Below are positions 1 through 7,206 of a stretch of DNA of 64,000 nt, in pieces. Numbering within the stretch: the stretch's first letter is position 1; each line of letters starts with the position of its first letter. The notes under the pieces are model-generated. The model was not told the origin of the DNA, did no database searches, and worked only from the letters and a program-made list of their open reading frames with translations. This DNA comes from Gammaproteobacteria bacterium. Its GTDB lineage: Bacteria > Pseudomonadota > Gammaproteobacteria > Xanthomonadales > SZUA-36. Both the position numbers and the translations under genes were made by a program. The DNA lies in NCBI GenBank assembly GCA_021772915.1, contig JAJFLB010000053.1:1-64000 (forward strand). Direction: 5' to 3'.

Positions 1-33
1 CTATCAAGCAGAGTCAAAACATTAACGTGAGGA

Positions 34-372
34 ATGTTTTTGGAAAGACCATCAACTGATAAGAACCGATCTATGTGGGCTATCTACGTATCCAATACCT
101 CATTACTGACTAATCCCGATTATATTAACAATTATAACAGGGTGGGCGCATTAATCACGACAAGCGCCAGTCAACTGCCATCGCTCAGTGGCGGTCTTTC
201 ACAAAAAGACGTGACACCGCGAGCCAATCAGGAATGGGACGAAGCCACACAAACGTACGTGAATTGGCCCGACGATCCTGCGATCGCCGCCGAAACCCTC
301 TACCAACAACGATTCACAGCAGAGCAACGTGGGCAGATTGACGACTACCTAATTGCCATCGGGGCTGCTTAG
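34..372 (+). CDS. Phage hypothetical protein, 112 aa
   Basis: I do not recognise this family. The protein is soluble, has no signal peptide or membrane segment, and carries a Trp/Pro/Asp-rich middle with an Ala-rich C-terminus. Its stop codon overlaps the GTG start of the next gene, so the two are probably co-translated with the structural ORFs that follow. The start is uncertain: a GAGGA lies almost against the ATG at 34, which is too close for a normal ribosome site, and the ATG at 73 is an alternative. A particle-associated role is inferred only from its neighbours. Confidence 0.55.
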   Translation: MFLERPSTDKNRSMWAIYVSNTSLLTNPDYINNYNRVGALITTSASQLPSLSGGLSQKDVTPRANQEWDEATQTYVNWPDDPAIAAETLYQQRFTAEQRGQIDDYLIAIGAA

Positions 373-1235
373 TGTCATTAGCGTGGCTTGAAAACATCGG
401 TGGGTTAACCAGTACCGCGGGAACCACGATCACCTCTAGTGTCACGGCGGATACAAAAGGTACGGCGGTTTCATTGGGTACGTCCAGTGGGGCGGCGACA
501 GCATTAGTGATCAAGCTGGGTCTTGGTACGCAAAACCGCTCCTTTCTTGTTGATATAGGGGTCGATGAAGCTGGCGGTACGTCGTATACCTATTTCATAA
601 CGGACATGCTGTATGTCTGTGCCGATAGCTCAACATCGGATGATCAACAACAAGTAGCGACCCCTTGCCTACCGATGACGGGCGGATTTGCCTCTGGCTC
701 ACAGTTTGCTATGCGATGCCAGGATGACACAGGCTCAAGTACCTTGAACGGGGCCATTGAACTGTATTCAGGTACAACAGACTGGACGCTCGATTTCGTT
801 GAGTCGATGGGGGTTGACGCTTCCACTAATTCTTTAGGTACAACGGTAGACCCTGGTGCAACCGTTAATACTAAAGGCGCTTGGGCACCATTAGTCGCTT
901 CGGCCAGTGGTGACATGGACTTCCTTGTACCGGTTGTTGGTCCTGTACACACACAAACTACTAATAACGGGGGGCGTATCTGGATGGATTACGGTGTAGG
1001 CGCTTCCACGTCTGAGGTAGCGGTTATAGGTAATACTTCGATTACCGAGCATATTGATGAATGTAAGATCGCCATTTGTGGCGGCTATGAGGTGGCGATC
1101 AGTTCAACGGACAGGGTGAGCGCACGGTGTCAGAGTTCACGCGGTACATCAGGACGCCGTGAAGTATCTACGAGTTTGTTAGGGTTTAAGCGTACAGCGA
1201 GTGGTGGCGGTGCAACATGGTTTGCAGGTGAATAG
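372..1235 (+). CDS. Phage structural-type protein, 287 aa
   Basis: This Gly/Ser/Thr/Val-rich protein has low charge and many short beta-prone stretches, a composition typical of virion surface or fibre proteins. No signal peptide or membrane helix is visible. It uses a GTG start overlapping the previous stop, and it is followed directly by the ATG of the next gene at 1,236, so the three ORFs form one translation unit. I cannot assign a family. A minor structural or appendage role is inferred from composition and from its place within the prophage. Confidence 0.6.
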   Translation: MSLAWLENIGGLTSTAGTTITSSVTADTKGTAVSLGTSSGAATALVIKLGLGTQNRSFLVDIGVDEAGGTSYTYFITDMLYVCADSSTSDDQQQVATPCLPMTGGFASGSQFAMRCQDDTGSSTLNGAIELYSGTTDWTLDFVESMGVDASTNSLGTTVDPGATVNTKGAWAPLVASASGDMDFLVPVVGPVHTQTTNNGGRIWMDYGVGASTSEVAVIGNTSITEHIDECKIAICGGYEVAISSTDRVSARCQSSRGTSGRREVSTSLLGFKRTASGGGATWFAGE

Positions 1236-2879
1236 ATGGTTGATAATGTAGAACTAAACCCCGGTACTGGTGGCGACACTATAGCCACTGATGACGATGG
1301 TACTGCACAACATCAGTATATGAAGGTCGAGTATGGGCCTGATAATACCCAGACCAAAGTTACCGCGACGAATGGGTTGCCCATTCAAGGTGATGGAACA
1401 GATTTGCCTGTGACATTGGATGGGGAGGCTGTTGTGTTAGGCGCAGGCTCGGCCTCCATTGGTAAAATAGGGGCGAATGATGGCGTAGATATTGGGGATG
1501 TAGATGTAACAAGCGTTATCCCAGGGACAGGGGCGACGAATTTAGGTAAAGCCATTGATTCCGTCGTTGGTTCAACGGATACAGGGATCGCGTTACTTGG
1601 CAAACACACGGAAGATCAGGTTCACACAACCACCGCCGATAGTGACTATGAGATTGTAGAGCTTGATTCACTAGGGAATGTGCATGTTAATCCTGAAAGC
1701 CATCATATATTCGATGAGCTTGACGCTACAACAGGCTGGACAGTTCTAGGCAACGACACAACAAATCTAACTTTAGACACTAATCACCAAATCGGTACTG
1801 GTAGCTTAAGGTTCGATAAGGTTGATGGCGCCGCCAATACGGTGATTGCTGGTATACAAAAAACAGTAACATCAACCGATTTAGGAAAAGTATCACCGCA
1901 GAACATCATTCAAACAATGGTGTATCTGCCCTCTGTAGCCGATGTTGATTATATTTTTGCTCGCCTTGGCGACTCCACAGGGACAAATTACAACGAATGG
2001 CGGATATCCGGGGCTGATCTACCAGCGGCCACATGGGAGGTATTGGCTTTTGTCGTGGGCGATGCAGATTTTGTCGGGTCAACAGGGAATGGGTGGGACA
2101 GTACCGCAATAACCTATGTTGCTTTAGGTGTCGCATTAAATGCTGAAACTGACACGCTGGCAAATATATTATTTGATCAGCTAAGTTACCATACTTCTAG
2201 TCACGCAACAGCAAGCCTCAATTCAGAAGTTTCATCAAGCGTCTCCTCTCCAAATGTTAATTTACAAAAGGTAGGTGGGTCGGCAACCGATAAAGGCGCG
2301 GGGAATGCTTCGAACGGATCGCAACGAGTCGTCATTGCTACCGATGACGTTAACCAGGCAGCGATTAAAACGGCAGTAGAAATAATTGATGATGCGTTTG
2401 GTGTAGCAGATGATGCCGCCTCATCAGGAAGCCCGGTATTTATTGGCGCATTAGCTAAAGAGACGGACGGAACCGATCCAACCAGTGTTAGCGCTGAAGA
2501 CGACAGAACCGGGTTAATCAGTGACAGGAACCGACGTTTATTTGTTAATACGGCTCATCCTAATTTATGGAGCGCTTCAGAGAATCATTCCAGTGCACAA
2601 ACCAACAACGCCTTACAAGGAGCCCCCGGCGCTAATTTATCACTATACATCACAGATATTATTATTAGTAACGGTGCAACAGCAGGGAATATTAAAATAG
2701 TTGAGGACACAAGCGGCACGCCTGTTGATAGAGTGGAAGTGATGTATTTCGCGGCGAATGGAGGAATGAGTAAGCGGTTTGCTACCCCTATTCGCATAGC
2801 TGCTAATATTGATGTTGGTTTTACGTCTGTTAACTGTACTACACACTCCGTTACTTTATCAGGCTACATTGCACCGTAA
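1236..2879 (+). CDS. Phage structural or fibre-like protein, 547 aa
   Basis: The protein is rich in Gly, Thr, Asp and Val. Its N-terminal region (about residues 1-70) has the acidic, repetitive character seen at the base of phage fibres. The middle (about 150-320) reads like a beta-sandwich domain with many aromatic residues, and the C-terminus is again beta-rich. No catalytic motif or membrane segment is evident. It starts immediately after the preceding stop, and its own stop overlaps a small ORF as TAATG. Receptor-binding or other appendage function is inferred, not shown. Finding such genes before the terminase suggests a circularly permuted order in the prophage. Confidence 0.6.
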   Translation: MVDNVELNPGTGGDTIATDDDGTAQHQYMKVEYGPDNTQTKVTATNGLPIQGDGTDLPVTLDGEAVVLGAGSASIGKIGANDGVDIGDVDVTSVIPGTGATNLGKAIDSVVGSTDTGIALLGKHTEDQVHTTTADSDYEIVELDSLGNVHVNPESHHIFDELDATTGWTVLGNDTTNLTLDTNHQIGTGSLRFDKVDGAANTVIAGIQKTVTSTDLGKVSPQNIIQTMVYLPSVADVDYIFARLGDSTGTNYNEWRISGADLPAATWEVLAFVVGDADFVGSTGNGWDSTAITYVALGVALNAETDTLANILFDQLSYHTSSHATASLNSEVSSSVSSPNVNLQKVGGSATDKGAGNASNGSQRVVIATDDVNQAAIKTAVEIIDDAFGVADDAASSGSPVFIGALAKETDGTDPTSVSAEDDRTGLISDRNRRLFVNTAHPNLWSASENHSSAQTNNALQGAPGANLSLYITDIIISNGATAGNIKIVEDTSGTPVDRVEVMYFAANGGMSKRFATPIRIAANIDVGFTSVNCTTHSVTLSGYIAP

Positions 2880-2989
2880 TGCTCTTATGGCTTGCCAACA
2901 TGGGGAATGCTGGTGGAAGTGGCACGGTAGAAGGAGGCACTCGTAGACAGCGAGCTTTACCCAGCTTTAGTCGCAGAAAGCGATGCTAG
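2879..2989 (+). CDS. Possible small basic phage protein, 36 aa
   Basis: The start overlaps the stop of the 547-aa gene as TAATG. The same arrangement occurs at several real gene junctions later in this prophage (13,958, 16,241, 16,765). The product ends in an Arg/Lys-rich tail (SFSRRKRC). There is no homology that I recognise, and a chance ORF cannot be excluded. Downstream, to about 3,020, is an imperfect GC-rich inverted repeat without a convincing T run. Confidence 0.35.
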   Translation: MLLWLANMGNAGGSGTVEGGTRRQRALPSFSRRKRC

Positions 2990-3046
2990 GATAGCCCATC
3001 CTTGGGCGGTGAGGGCTAATAAATAACTGGGGAGCGATTGATAAAA

Positions 3047-3328
3047 CTAGATTTCGTAAAGTAAATATGTGCCTGGATCATGTGATTCCCAGAAATAACC
3101 GTTATTAGTAACGAATTCATGTAGAGAGCGATGGACGCCCAAGATCCATATTTTCTCCTTGGGGTCTTCGCTATATGAGTAAAAATTAAAGGCGTTTATG
3201 TTGTCTATTTCAGAGCCTTCACCTGACCAAACAACAGCGCCACAGGACGGATCGAATTGATCCCCAGGCTTAAACCAGCAATCAGGGAATGTCTGTTGTA
3301 GTTCTGTTAATATTTCGTTAGCTTGCAT
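3047..3328 (-). CDS. Phage hypothetical protein, 93 aa
   Basis: This acidic, aromatic-rich soluble protein is the last gene of a four-gene leftward cluster. It has a strong ribosome site (AAGGAG) a few bases before its ATG, which supports both reading frame and start. The Trp, Tyr and Phe content with regularly spaced acidic residues suggests a small folded domain, but I do not recognise it. Opposite orientation to the structural genes and its own upstream promoter suggest expression outside the late programme, for example in the lysogen or early in infection. That is inference. Confidence 0.6.
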   Translation of the reverse strand: MQANEILTELQQTFPDCWFKPGDQFDPSCGAVVWSGEGSEIDNINAFNFYSYSEDPKEKIWILGVHRSLHEFVTNNGYFWESHDPGTYLLYEI

Positions 3329-3411
3329 AATATTTACTCCTTATTAGTAAATTGTTGTGGGTTAGCTCTCTTTCCAGGGCGCAACCTGGATTGAGGGCGA
3401 TTAGTTATTGA

Positions 3412-3648
3412 TTAATTTGCTACGCTGTTTTCGAGTTCTTCAAGTGTTTCTATAGGACTTGACCAAGTGAAGCAATCATGATCTGTTACTGCCTCAACAT
3501 CAACACCATCCTCAAGACTATCGTTGGTAGCGTTTACATTGACAGAATTCTCAACACAATACCATTTGGTGTCACCATCTTCACAGACCAGGACTGTGCA
3601 AGGTGTTTGCCGAGATCCGTAGAAACCGTTTAATTCATATGTAGTCAT
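3412..3648 (-). CDS. Phage hypothetical protein, 78 aa
   Basis: The ATG lies two bases after the stop of the 67-aa ribbon-helix-helix-like gene, with a GGAG ribosome site inside that gene's end, so translation is probably coupled. The protein is strongly acidic, has four Cys spread through it (at TPCTVLVCED, KWYCVEN and DHDCFTW) and no membrane segment. The family is not recognised. Small acidic proteins made from accessory phage operons are sometimes DNA mimics or inhibitors of host enzymes, but nothing here shows that directly. Confidence 0.55.
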   Translation of the reverse strand: MTTYELNGFYGSRQTPCTVLVCEDGDTKWYCVENSVNVNATNDSLEDGVDVEAVTDHDCFTWSSPIETLEELENSVAN

Positions 3649-3650
3649 AG

Positions 3651-3854
3651 TTATTTCTCCAATTTACATTTAAGTAGCTGTATAACAGCTTGTGAGTAGT
3701 TCAGTGAGTGTTCTTGAGCATAGTCCTCCACCAGGCCATGCAGAGACAGAGGGAAACGAACCCCTTTGGTAATGGTAGGCTCAGTCTGACCCCGTGGTCG
3801 TCCTGCACCTTCACGTTTTCCCCCTTTAGGCATGGATTTAAGTGTAACAGCCAT
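3651..3854 (-). CDS. Small ribbon-helix-helix-like DNA-binding protein, 67 aa
   Basis: The N-terminus carries the basic motif GGKREGAGRP, common in small phage and plasmid proteins. It is followed by a short strand (KGVRFPLSL) and two predicted helices (HGLVEDYAQEHS and NYSQAVIQLLKCKL), the order expected of an Arc/MetJ-type ribbon-helix-helix fold. Such proteins bind operators as dimers. It starts one base after the stop of the 53-aa gene and two bases before the next start, so it is central to a tight leftward operon. Possible targets include its own promoter and the tandem repeats at 4,096-4,119. Function is inferred from the fold-like pattern only. Confidence 0.6.
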   Translation of the reverse strand: MAVTLKSMPKGGKREGAGRPRGQTEPTITKGVRFPLSLHGLVEDYAQEHSLNYSQAVIQLLKCKLEK

Positions 3855-3855
3855 G

Positions 3856-4017
3856 TTAGTACCCTAGCCACCCTAGAACATCTTCACCGGTATAGTACTG
3901 TTTGGAAGGCATCTCACTAAAGTATTCAATCATTGAGGCATCATGGTTATTAAGCTCACAGAACAACTCTTTGTTAGTGATATCGTCAAAATCGATAGCT
4001 TCTTCGTATGTATACAT
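3856..4017 (-). CDS. Small acidic phage protein, 53 aa
   Basis: This is the first gene of the leftward cluster. A GAGGT ribosome site lies just before the ATG at 4,017, and a strong promoter lies about 37 bases further upstream. The product is very acidic and rich in Tyr, Glu and Asp (for example YTYEEAIDFDD), ending in GWLGY. No family is recognised. The precise fit of promoter, ribosome site and one-base spacing to the next gene argues that it is real despite its length. Confidence 0.6.
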   Translation of the reverse strand: MYTYEEAIDFDDITNKELFCELNNHDASMIEYFSEMPSKQYYTGEDVLGWLGY

Positions 4018-4053
4018 AATATCTACCTCTGATAATTGTTAAACTGTAATCAA

Positions 4054-4082
4054 AGAATAGACCATGTATAGAATACTGTCAA
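4054..4082 (-). promoter_or_regulatory. Sigma-70 promoter of the leftward cluster
   Basis: Read on the minus strand, this is TTGACA (4,082-4,077), a 17-base spacer, then TATTCT (4,059-4,054). The -35 is a perfect consensus and the spacing is ideal. It lies about 37 bases upstream of the 53-aa gene. It is the clearest sigma-70 promoter I see in the phage part and should give strong, host-driven transcription of the four leftward genes. Confidence 0.8.
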
Positions 4083-4095
4083 ACATAATTCATAG

Positions 4096-4119
4096 AGATT
4101 AATAGATTAATAGATTAAT
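4096..4119. repeat. Three tandem copies of an 8-bp repeat
   Basis: AGATTAAT is repeated three times without spacers (4,096-4,103, 4,104-4,111, 4,112-4,119). It sits between the -35 of the leftward promoter and the possible rightward ORF at 4,143. The position suits operator sites, perhaps for the ribbon-helix-helix-like protein of this cluster, although the 8-bp period could also be simple sequence. Confidence 0.55.
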
Positions 4120-4142
4120 TAGGCATAACAAACAGGATTGAT

Positions 4143-4277
4143 ATGAGTAATGTAATCACTTTCCCACAAAGCCAAGTAAATGACTATAGTTCTCTAGGCA
4201 TAAAGCGTATTTCTATGAATACTAATACGTATCATAAATGGGTAGTTGCTAATACAGGTTATTCATACGCTGAATAG
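4143..4277 (+). CDS. Possible small phage protein, 44 aa
   Basis: The ORF begins MSNVITFP, an N-terminus common among short phage and plasmid proteins, and has a weak AGGA about 8 bases before the ATG. It is divergent from the leftward cluster across the tandem repeats. The product is rich in Asn, Tyr and Ser with no membrane segment. It could be the N-terminal remnant of a longer gene, because the sequence after the stop carries no continuing frame. Confidence 0.3.
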   Translation: MSNVITFPQSQVNDYSSLGIKRISMNTNTYHKWVVANTGYSYAE

Positions 4278-4808
4278 TTAGAAGGGTAAGATATTCATGG
4301 GGTGAATGCAGTTACTCCTGCTAATTAAATCATTAAATAGCCAGGAAAGGCGCATGATTACAGGGCAAGTGGGGATTTATCTCGCCACTGGGCAAGCACA
4401 CAGGTGGAGTGACGTACATAATCATAGACTTAGCTCTCCCCACTGAGCGAGATACGCTAAGACGCAGTGTTTACGCCAGTTTGTATTTAACATAATCCAT
4501 GTTCCACGCATAGTGCAGCGCACCATGCTGATTTGGTGGGGATATTGTCTAGTTGGCGAGGTTTGGCTGACCCGGTGGGGTAGGGGTGGGGCTGCTACAT
4601 CACCCTCTGTCAATTCTACCTAAAAGGGGCTCCTGGCTAAATTTCCAGTAACAAAGGGGCTAAAAATTCCAGAAAACAAAGGGAAATAGGGATAGCACCT
4701 TCAATAATGGGGTTATATTGATACTAATTCCCCACCGTGTCTCGAAAAACACGGGTTTATAGATTTAAAAACGGAACAATTCCCCACTTTCACTTATTTG
4801 AGGTTTCT
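4278..4808. other. Non-coding stretch before the terminase genes
   Basis: No supported gene is seen in these roughly 530 bases. Two similar copies of a TTCCAG-(A/T)A-ACAAAGGG unit lie at 4,643-4,658 and 4,667-4,683. Regions just upstream of small terminase genes often hold the packaging initiation site, and direct repeats there would fit a terminase recognition element or iterons. A leftward 63-codon ORF inside the stretch has no ribosome site and an implausible composition, so I do not call it. Confidence 0.4.
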
Positions 4809-5396
4809 ATGCGGCTATGCACTGTCGAGAATTGCGAACGTAAGCATCGTGCGAAGGGGTATTGTCAGATCCATTACCAGCAGATCCGAAAATACGGCGA
4901 AATAAAAGTCAATAGTCCCCGTCAACACAATTCAGGAAACGGGAAGCTTACAGAAGAGAACAGTCCAGAGGCAGCGGCGCTCGTCTTTGACAGGATGACC
5001 GAGCCAGGGGCGAAGCAAGTCCAGGCGGTCAAGGACAGTGGATTACCGCAAAAAACCGTCAGTGCGATCATTCGTCGAATGGAGACGCGGCATTTAACCA
5101 CGACACATGAGGTCAGGGAACGCAAAGCGGAAGAATTATTACCCTTGATTCAGGAGAAATTATTTGACTCATTGGAGTATATGGATGAGGTAGCTTTTTC
5201 TGAGGCGAGTTTAAAGGATTTGGGGATTTTTCACGGGGTGATGACGGATAAACTCTTACTCCATCAGGGGAAGCCGACGCAGATCATGACCATTGATGAT
5301 CGCCGGGAGATGAAAGAATTGTTACCTGATTTATTACGTGAAGTGCGGTCGCGTGGATTGGTGATTGAGGCCGAGGTCATCAAGGAAGGCGAGTGA
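4809..5396 (+). CDS. Probable terminase small subunit with N-terminal zinc motif, 195 aa
   Basis: The gene lies directly before, and overlaps, the large terminase gene, the usual place for the small subunit that recognises phage DNA for packaging. The N-terminus has a C-x4-C-x9-C-x2-H motif (Cys4, Cys9, Cys19, His22), probably zinc-binding. Residues about 70-95 (QAVKDSGLPQKTVSAIIRRM) read as a helix-turn-helix, and the C-terminal half is helical and charged, as needed for oligomerisation. The ATG at 4,809 has a GAGG site upstream. A GTG at 4,737 would add 24 residues but has no clear ribosome site. The assignment rests on context plus the DNA-binding pattern. Confidence 0.65.
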   Translation: MRLCTVENCERKHRAKGYCQIHYQQIRKYGEIKVNSPRQHNSGNGKLTEENSPEAAALVFDRMTEPGAKQVQAVKDSGLPQKTVSAIIRRMETRHLTTTHEVRERKAEELLPLIQEKLFDSLEYMDEVAFSEASLKDLGIFHGVMTDKLLLHQGKPTQIMTIDDRREMKELLPDLLREVRSRGLVIEAEVIKEGE

Positions 5397-7006
5397 TTGA
5401 TGTTCAGAAGTTAAGCGATGAGGAATTACTCGCAGCGGTACAAAAAGTCCTCTCCAAAGCCCAGAACGACCGAAAAGAATCACAAATACTTTATTATCAA
5501 CCTGCTCAACCTAAGTGTATGGATATCCATCGCTCACCCGCGAAATATGTGGGGGTGTCAGGAGGGAATCGATCCAGTAAGACCGATACGATATTAGCGC
5601 AATTCGTTGCACTGTCTACTGGGATCTTACCCGAGAACTACCGCGATGTGTTTTTACCTATGTTTCGGGGGCCAATTAGAACCCGTGTGGTCGTTGAGTC
5701 GTTTACCACCACCTTGTACCCAACGATCTTACCCAAACTACAATGGTTTAAATGGAACGGGGCCGGGGAAATGGGCGGTGAGATGGGGCATTGGGGATGG
5801 ATTCCTAAGGTCTGCTTGATTGATGGATCGTGGGAGAAATCCTGGAATAACCAACGTAAAACCTTAACGTTAATTTGCCGCGATCCGACCGATGTGGAAA
5901 AGGTTTTAGGCGAGTCGACCTGGCAGTTCATGTCTAAAGACCAGGAGCCGGAAGACTTTGCCTCCGGGGAGTTTCATCAGATTTTACACGATGAACCCCC
6001 CAAACACGCGCAATGGCTCGAAGATGAGGCCAGGGTCATTTCAACCAACGGACGATTATTTTTAGCCTTTACCTGGCCGGACGATCCCACCGTTCCCGTG
6101 GACTGGGTGCATGATGATCTCTACGACAAGGCGCAGGAACCGAACAAATCACCGGATCATGACTGGTTTGAGATATGGACAACCGAAAACGTCAATATCG
6201 ATCAAGACTCCGTGCAAAAGTCAATGCAGCACTGGTCGGAGGAAACTAAACGAGTACGGATTTACGGCGGCTCGATGCGTTTTTCAAACCGTGTCCATCC
6301 ACTGTTTACCGATGTTGATACAAGATGGTGCTTTACCTGTAAAGCGATCACTTATGACTCAACCTGTGATAAGTGTTTGGGCACCCACACAGGCACGTTT
6401 AACCACGTCGAAACCTTTGAGCACCAACCCCAGTGGCCGTGTATCTGGGTTTTAGATCCGCATCCGAGAAAACCACACATGTTCCTCTGGGCGCAGGTCG
6501 ATCCCCATGATGATATCTGGATCGTGGCCGATGGGCAATGTCAGGACGAACCCGGTGAAGTCCATCGACAAGTACAGGAAGTGGAAGAGTCCCTAGGGAT
6601 GTTCACTTCAGTTAGATTGATCGATCCCAACATGGGGCAACAAGTTGCCGGAACACGTAGAGAGGTCAACTGGAAAGACACCTTCGATGCGGCAGGACTC
6701 TTATGTGATTCAGCCGATAACTCCGATGTCGGGCGGGCGAGTATCAATGAATACCTAAAACCGGACTATTACACCGAACGACCCCGACTACACATCCACC
6801 CCAGGTGTCAGGATACGATTTTTCAGATGAAACGTTATGTCTGGGACGATCATAAATCCGCGATGGAAAAAGACTTAAAACAAAAAGCCAAGATGAAGAA
6901 TGATGATTACCCGACGATGTTGAAATATTTAATGAACTACAACCCTAACTTTCAATGGCTGATGCAAGGCGCACCAGTGATTAAAAAACCGTATGCGAGG
7001 CGATGA
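5393..7006 (+). CDS. terL: Terminase large subunit, 537 aa
   Basis: This is the ATP-driven DNA packaging motor and headful or end-cutting nuclease. Walker A is GGNRSSKT at residues 57-64, and Walker B ends in the acidic pair Asp200-Glu201 (ILHDEP). The C-terminal RNase H-like nuclease shows VLDPHPRKP and, further on, RLIDPNMG, each supplying a plausible metal-binding Asp. Between the ATPase and nuclease parts is a four-cysteine cluster (Cys313, Cys316, Cys325, Cys328), an insertion probably forming a zinc ribbon. Length is normal for the family. It uses a GTG start overlapping the small-subunit stop by four bases. Confidence 0.93.
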   Translation: MIDVQKLSDEELLAAVQKVLSKAQNDRKESQILYYQPAQPKCMDIHRSPAKYVGVSGGNRSSKTDTILAQFVALSTGILPENYRDVFLPMFRGPIRTRVVVESFTTTLYPTILPKLQWFKWNGAGEMGGEMGHWGWIPKVCLIDGSWEKSWNNQRKTLTLICRDPTDVEKVLGESTWQFMSKDQEPEDFASGEFHQILHDEPPKHAQWLEDEARVISTNGRLFLAFTWPDDPTVPVDWVHDDLYDKAQEPNKSPDHDWFEIWTTENVNIDQDSVQKSMQHWSEETKRVRIYGGSMRFSNRVHPLFTDVDTRWCFTCKAITYDSTCDKCLGTHTGTFNHVETFEHQPQWPCIWVLDPHPRKPHMFLWAQVDPHDDIWIVADGQCQDEPGEVHRQVQEVEESLGMFTSVRLIDPNMGQQVAGTRREVNWKDTFDAAGLLCDSADNSDVGRASINEYLKPDYYTERPRLHIHPRCQDTIFQMKRYVWDDHKSAMEKDLKQKAKMKNDDYPTMLKYLMNYNPNFQWLMQGAPVIKKPYARR

Positions 7007-7206
7007 TGAGCGACGACTTCCAAGCAGAACAAGACATGCTGACTCTTTTATCAGCCGATGATATTAAAAAATCTCCCGGAAGAGTCAAGCAAGCGAAACG
7101 CTTCGCTGAGAACCAGCGTGATCGCATGGATGAAGCGGCGAAGTCGTTAACCCCTGAAAGTACCCCGATGGGACAGGTTAAACGCGGAATGAAGCCGCGT
7201 GGCTGA
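7003..7206 (+). CDS. Phage hypothetical protein between terminase and portal, 67 aa
   Basis: The start overlaps the large terminase stop, and its end overlaps the GTG of the portal gene, so it is part of the packaging and head translation unit. The protein is highly charged and probably helical, with a Lys/Arg-rich central stretch (KQAKRFAENQRDRM) and a basic C-terminus. The family is not recognised. Small ORFs in this position are common in podovirus-like genomes; a head-assembly role is possible but unproven. Confidence 0.6.
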   Translation: MMSDDFQAEQDMLTLLSADDIKKSPGRVKQAKRFAENQRDRMDEAAKSLTPESTPMGQVKRGMKPRG

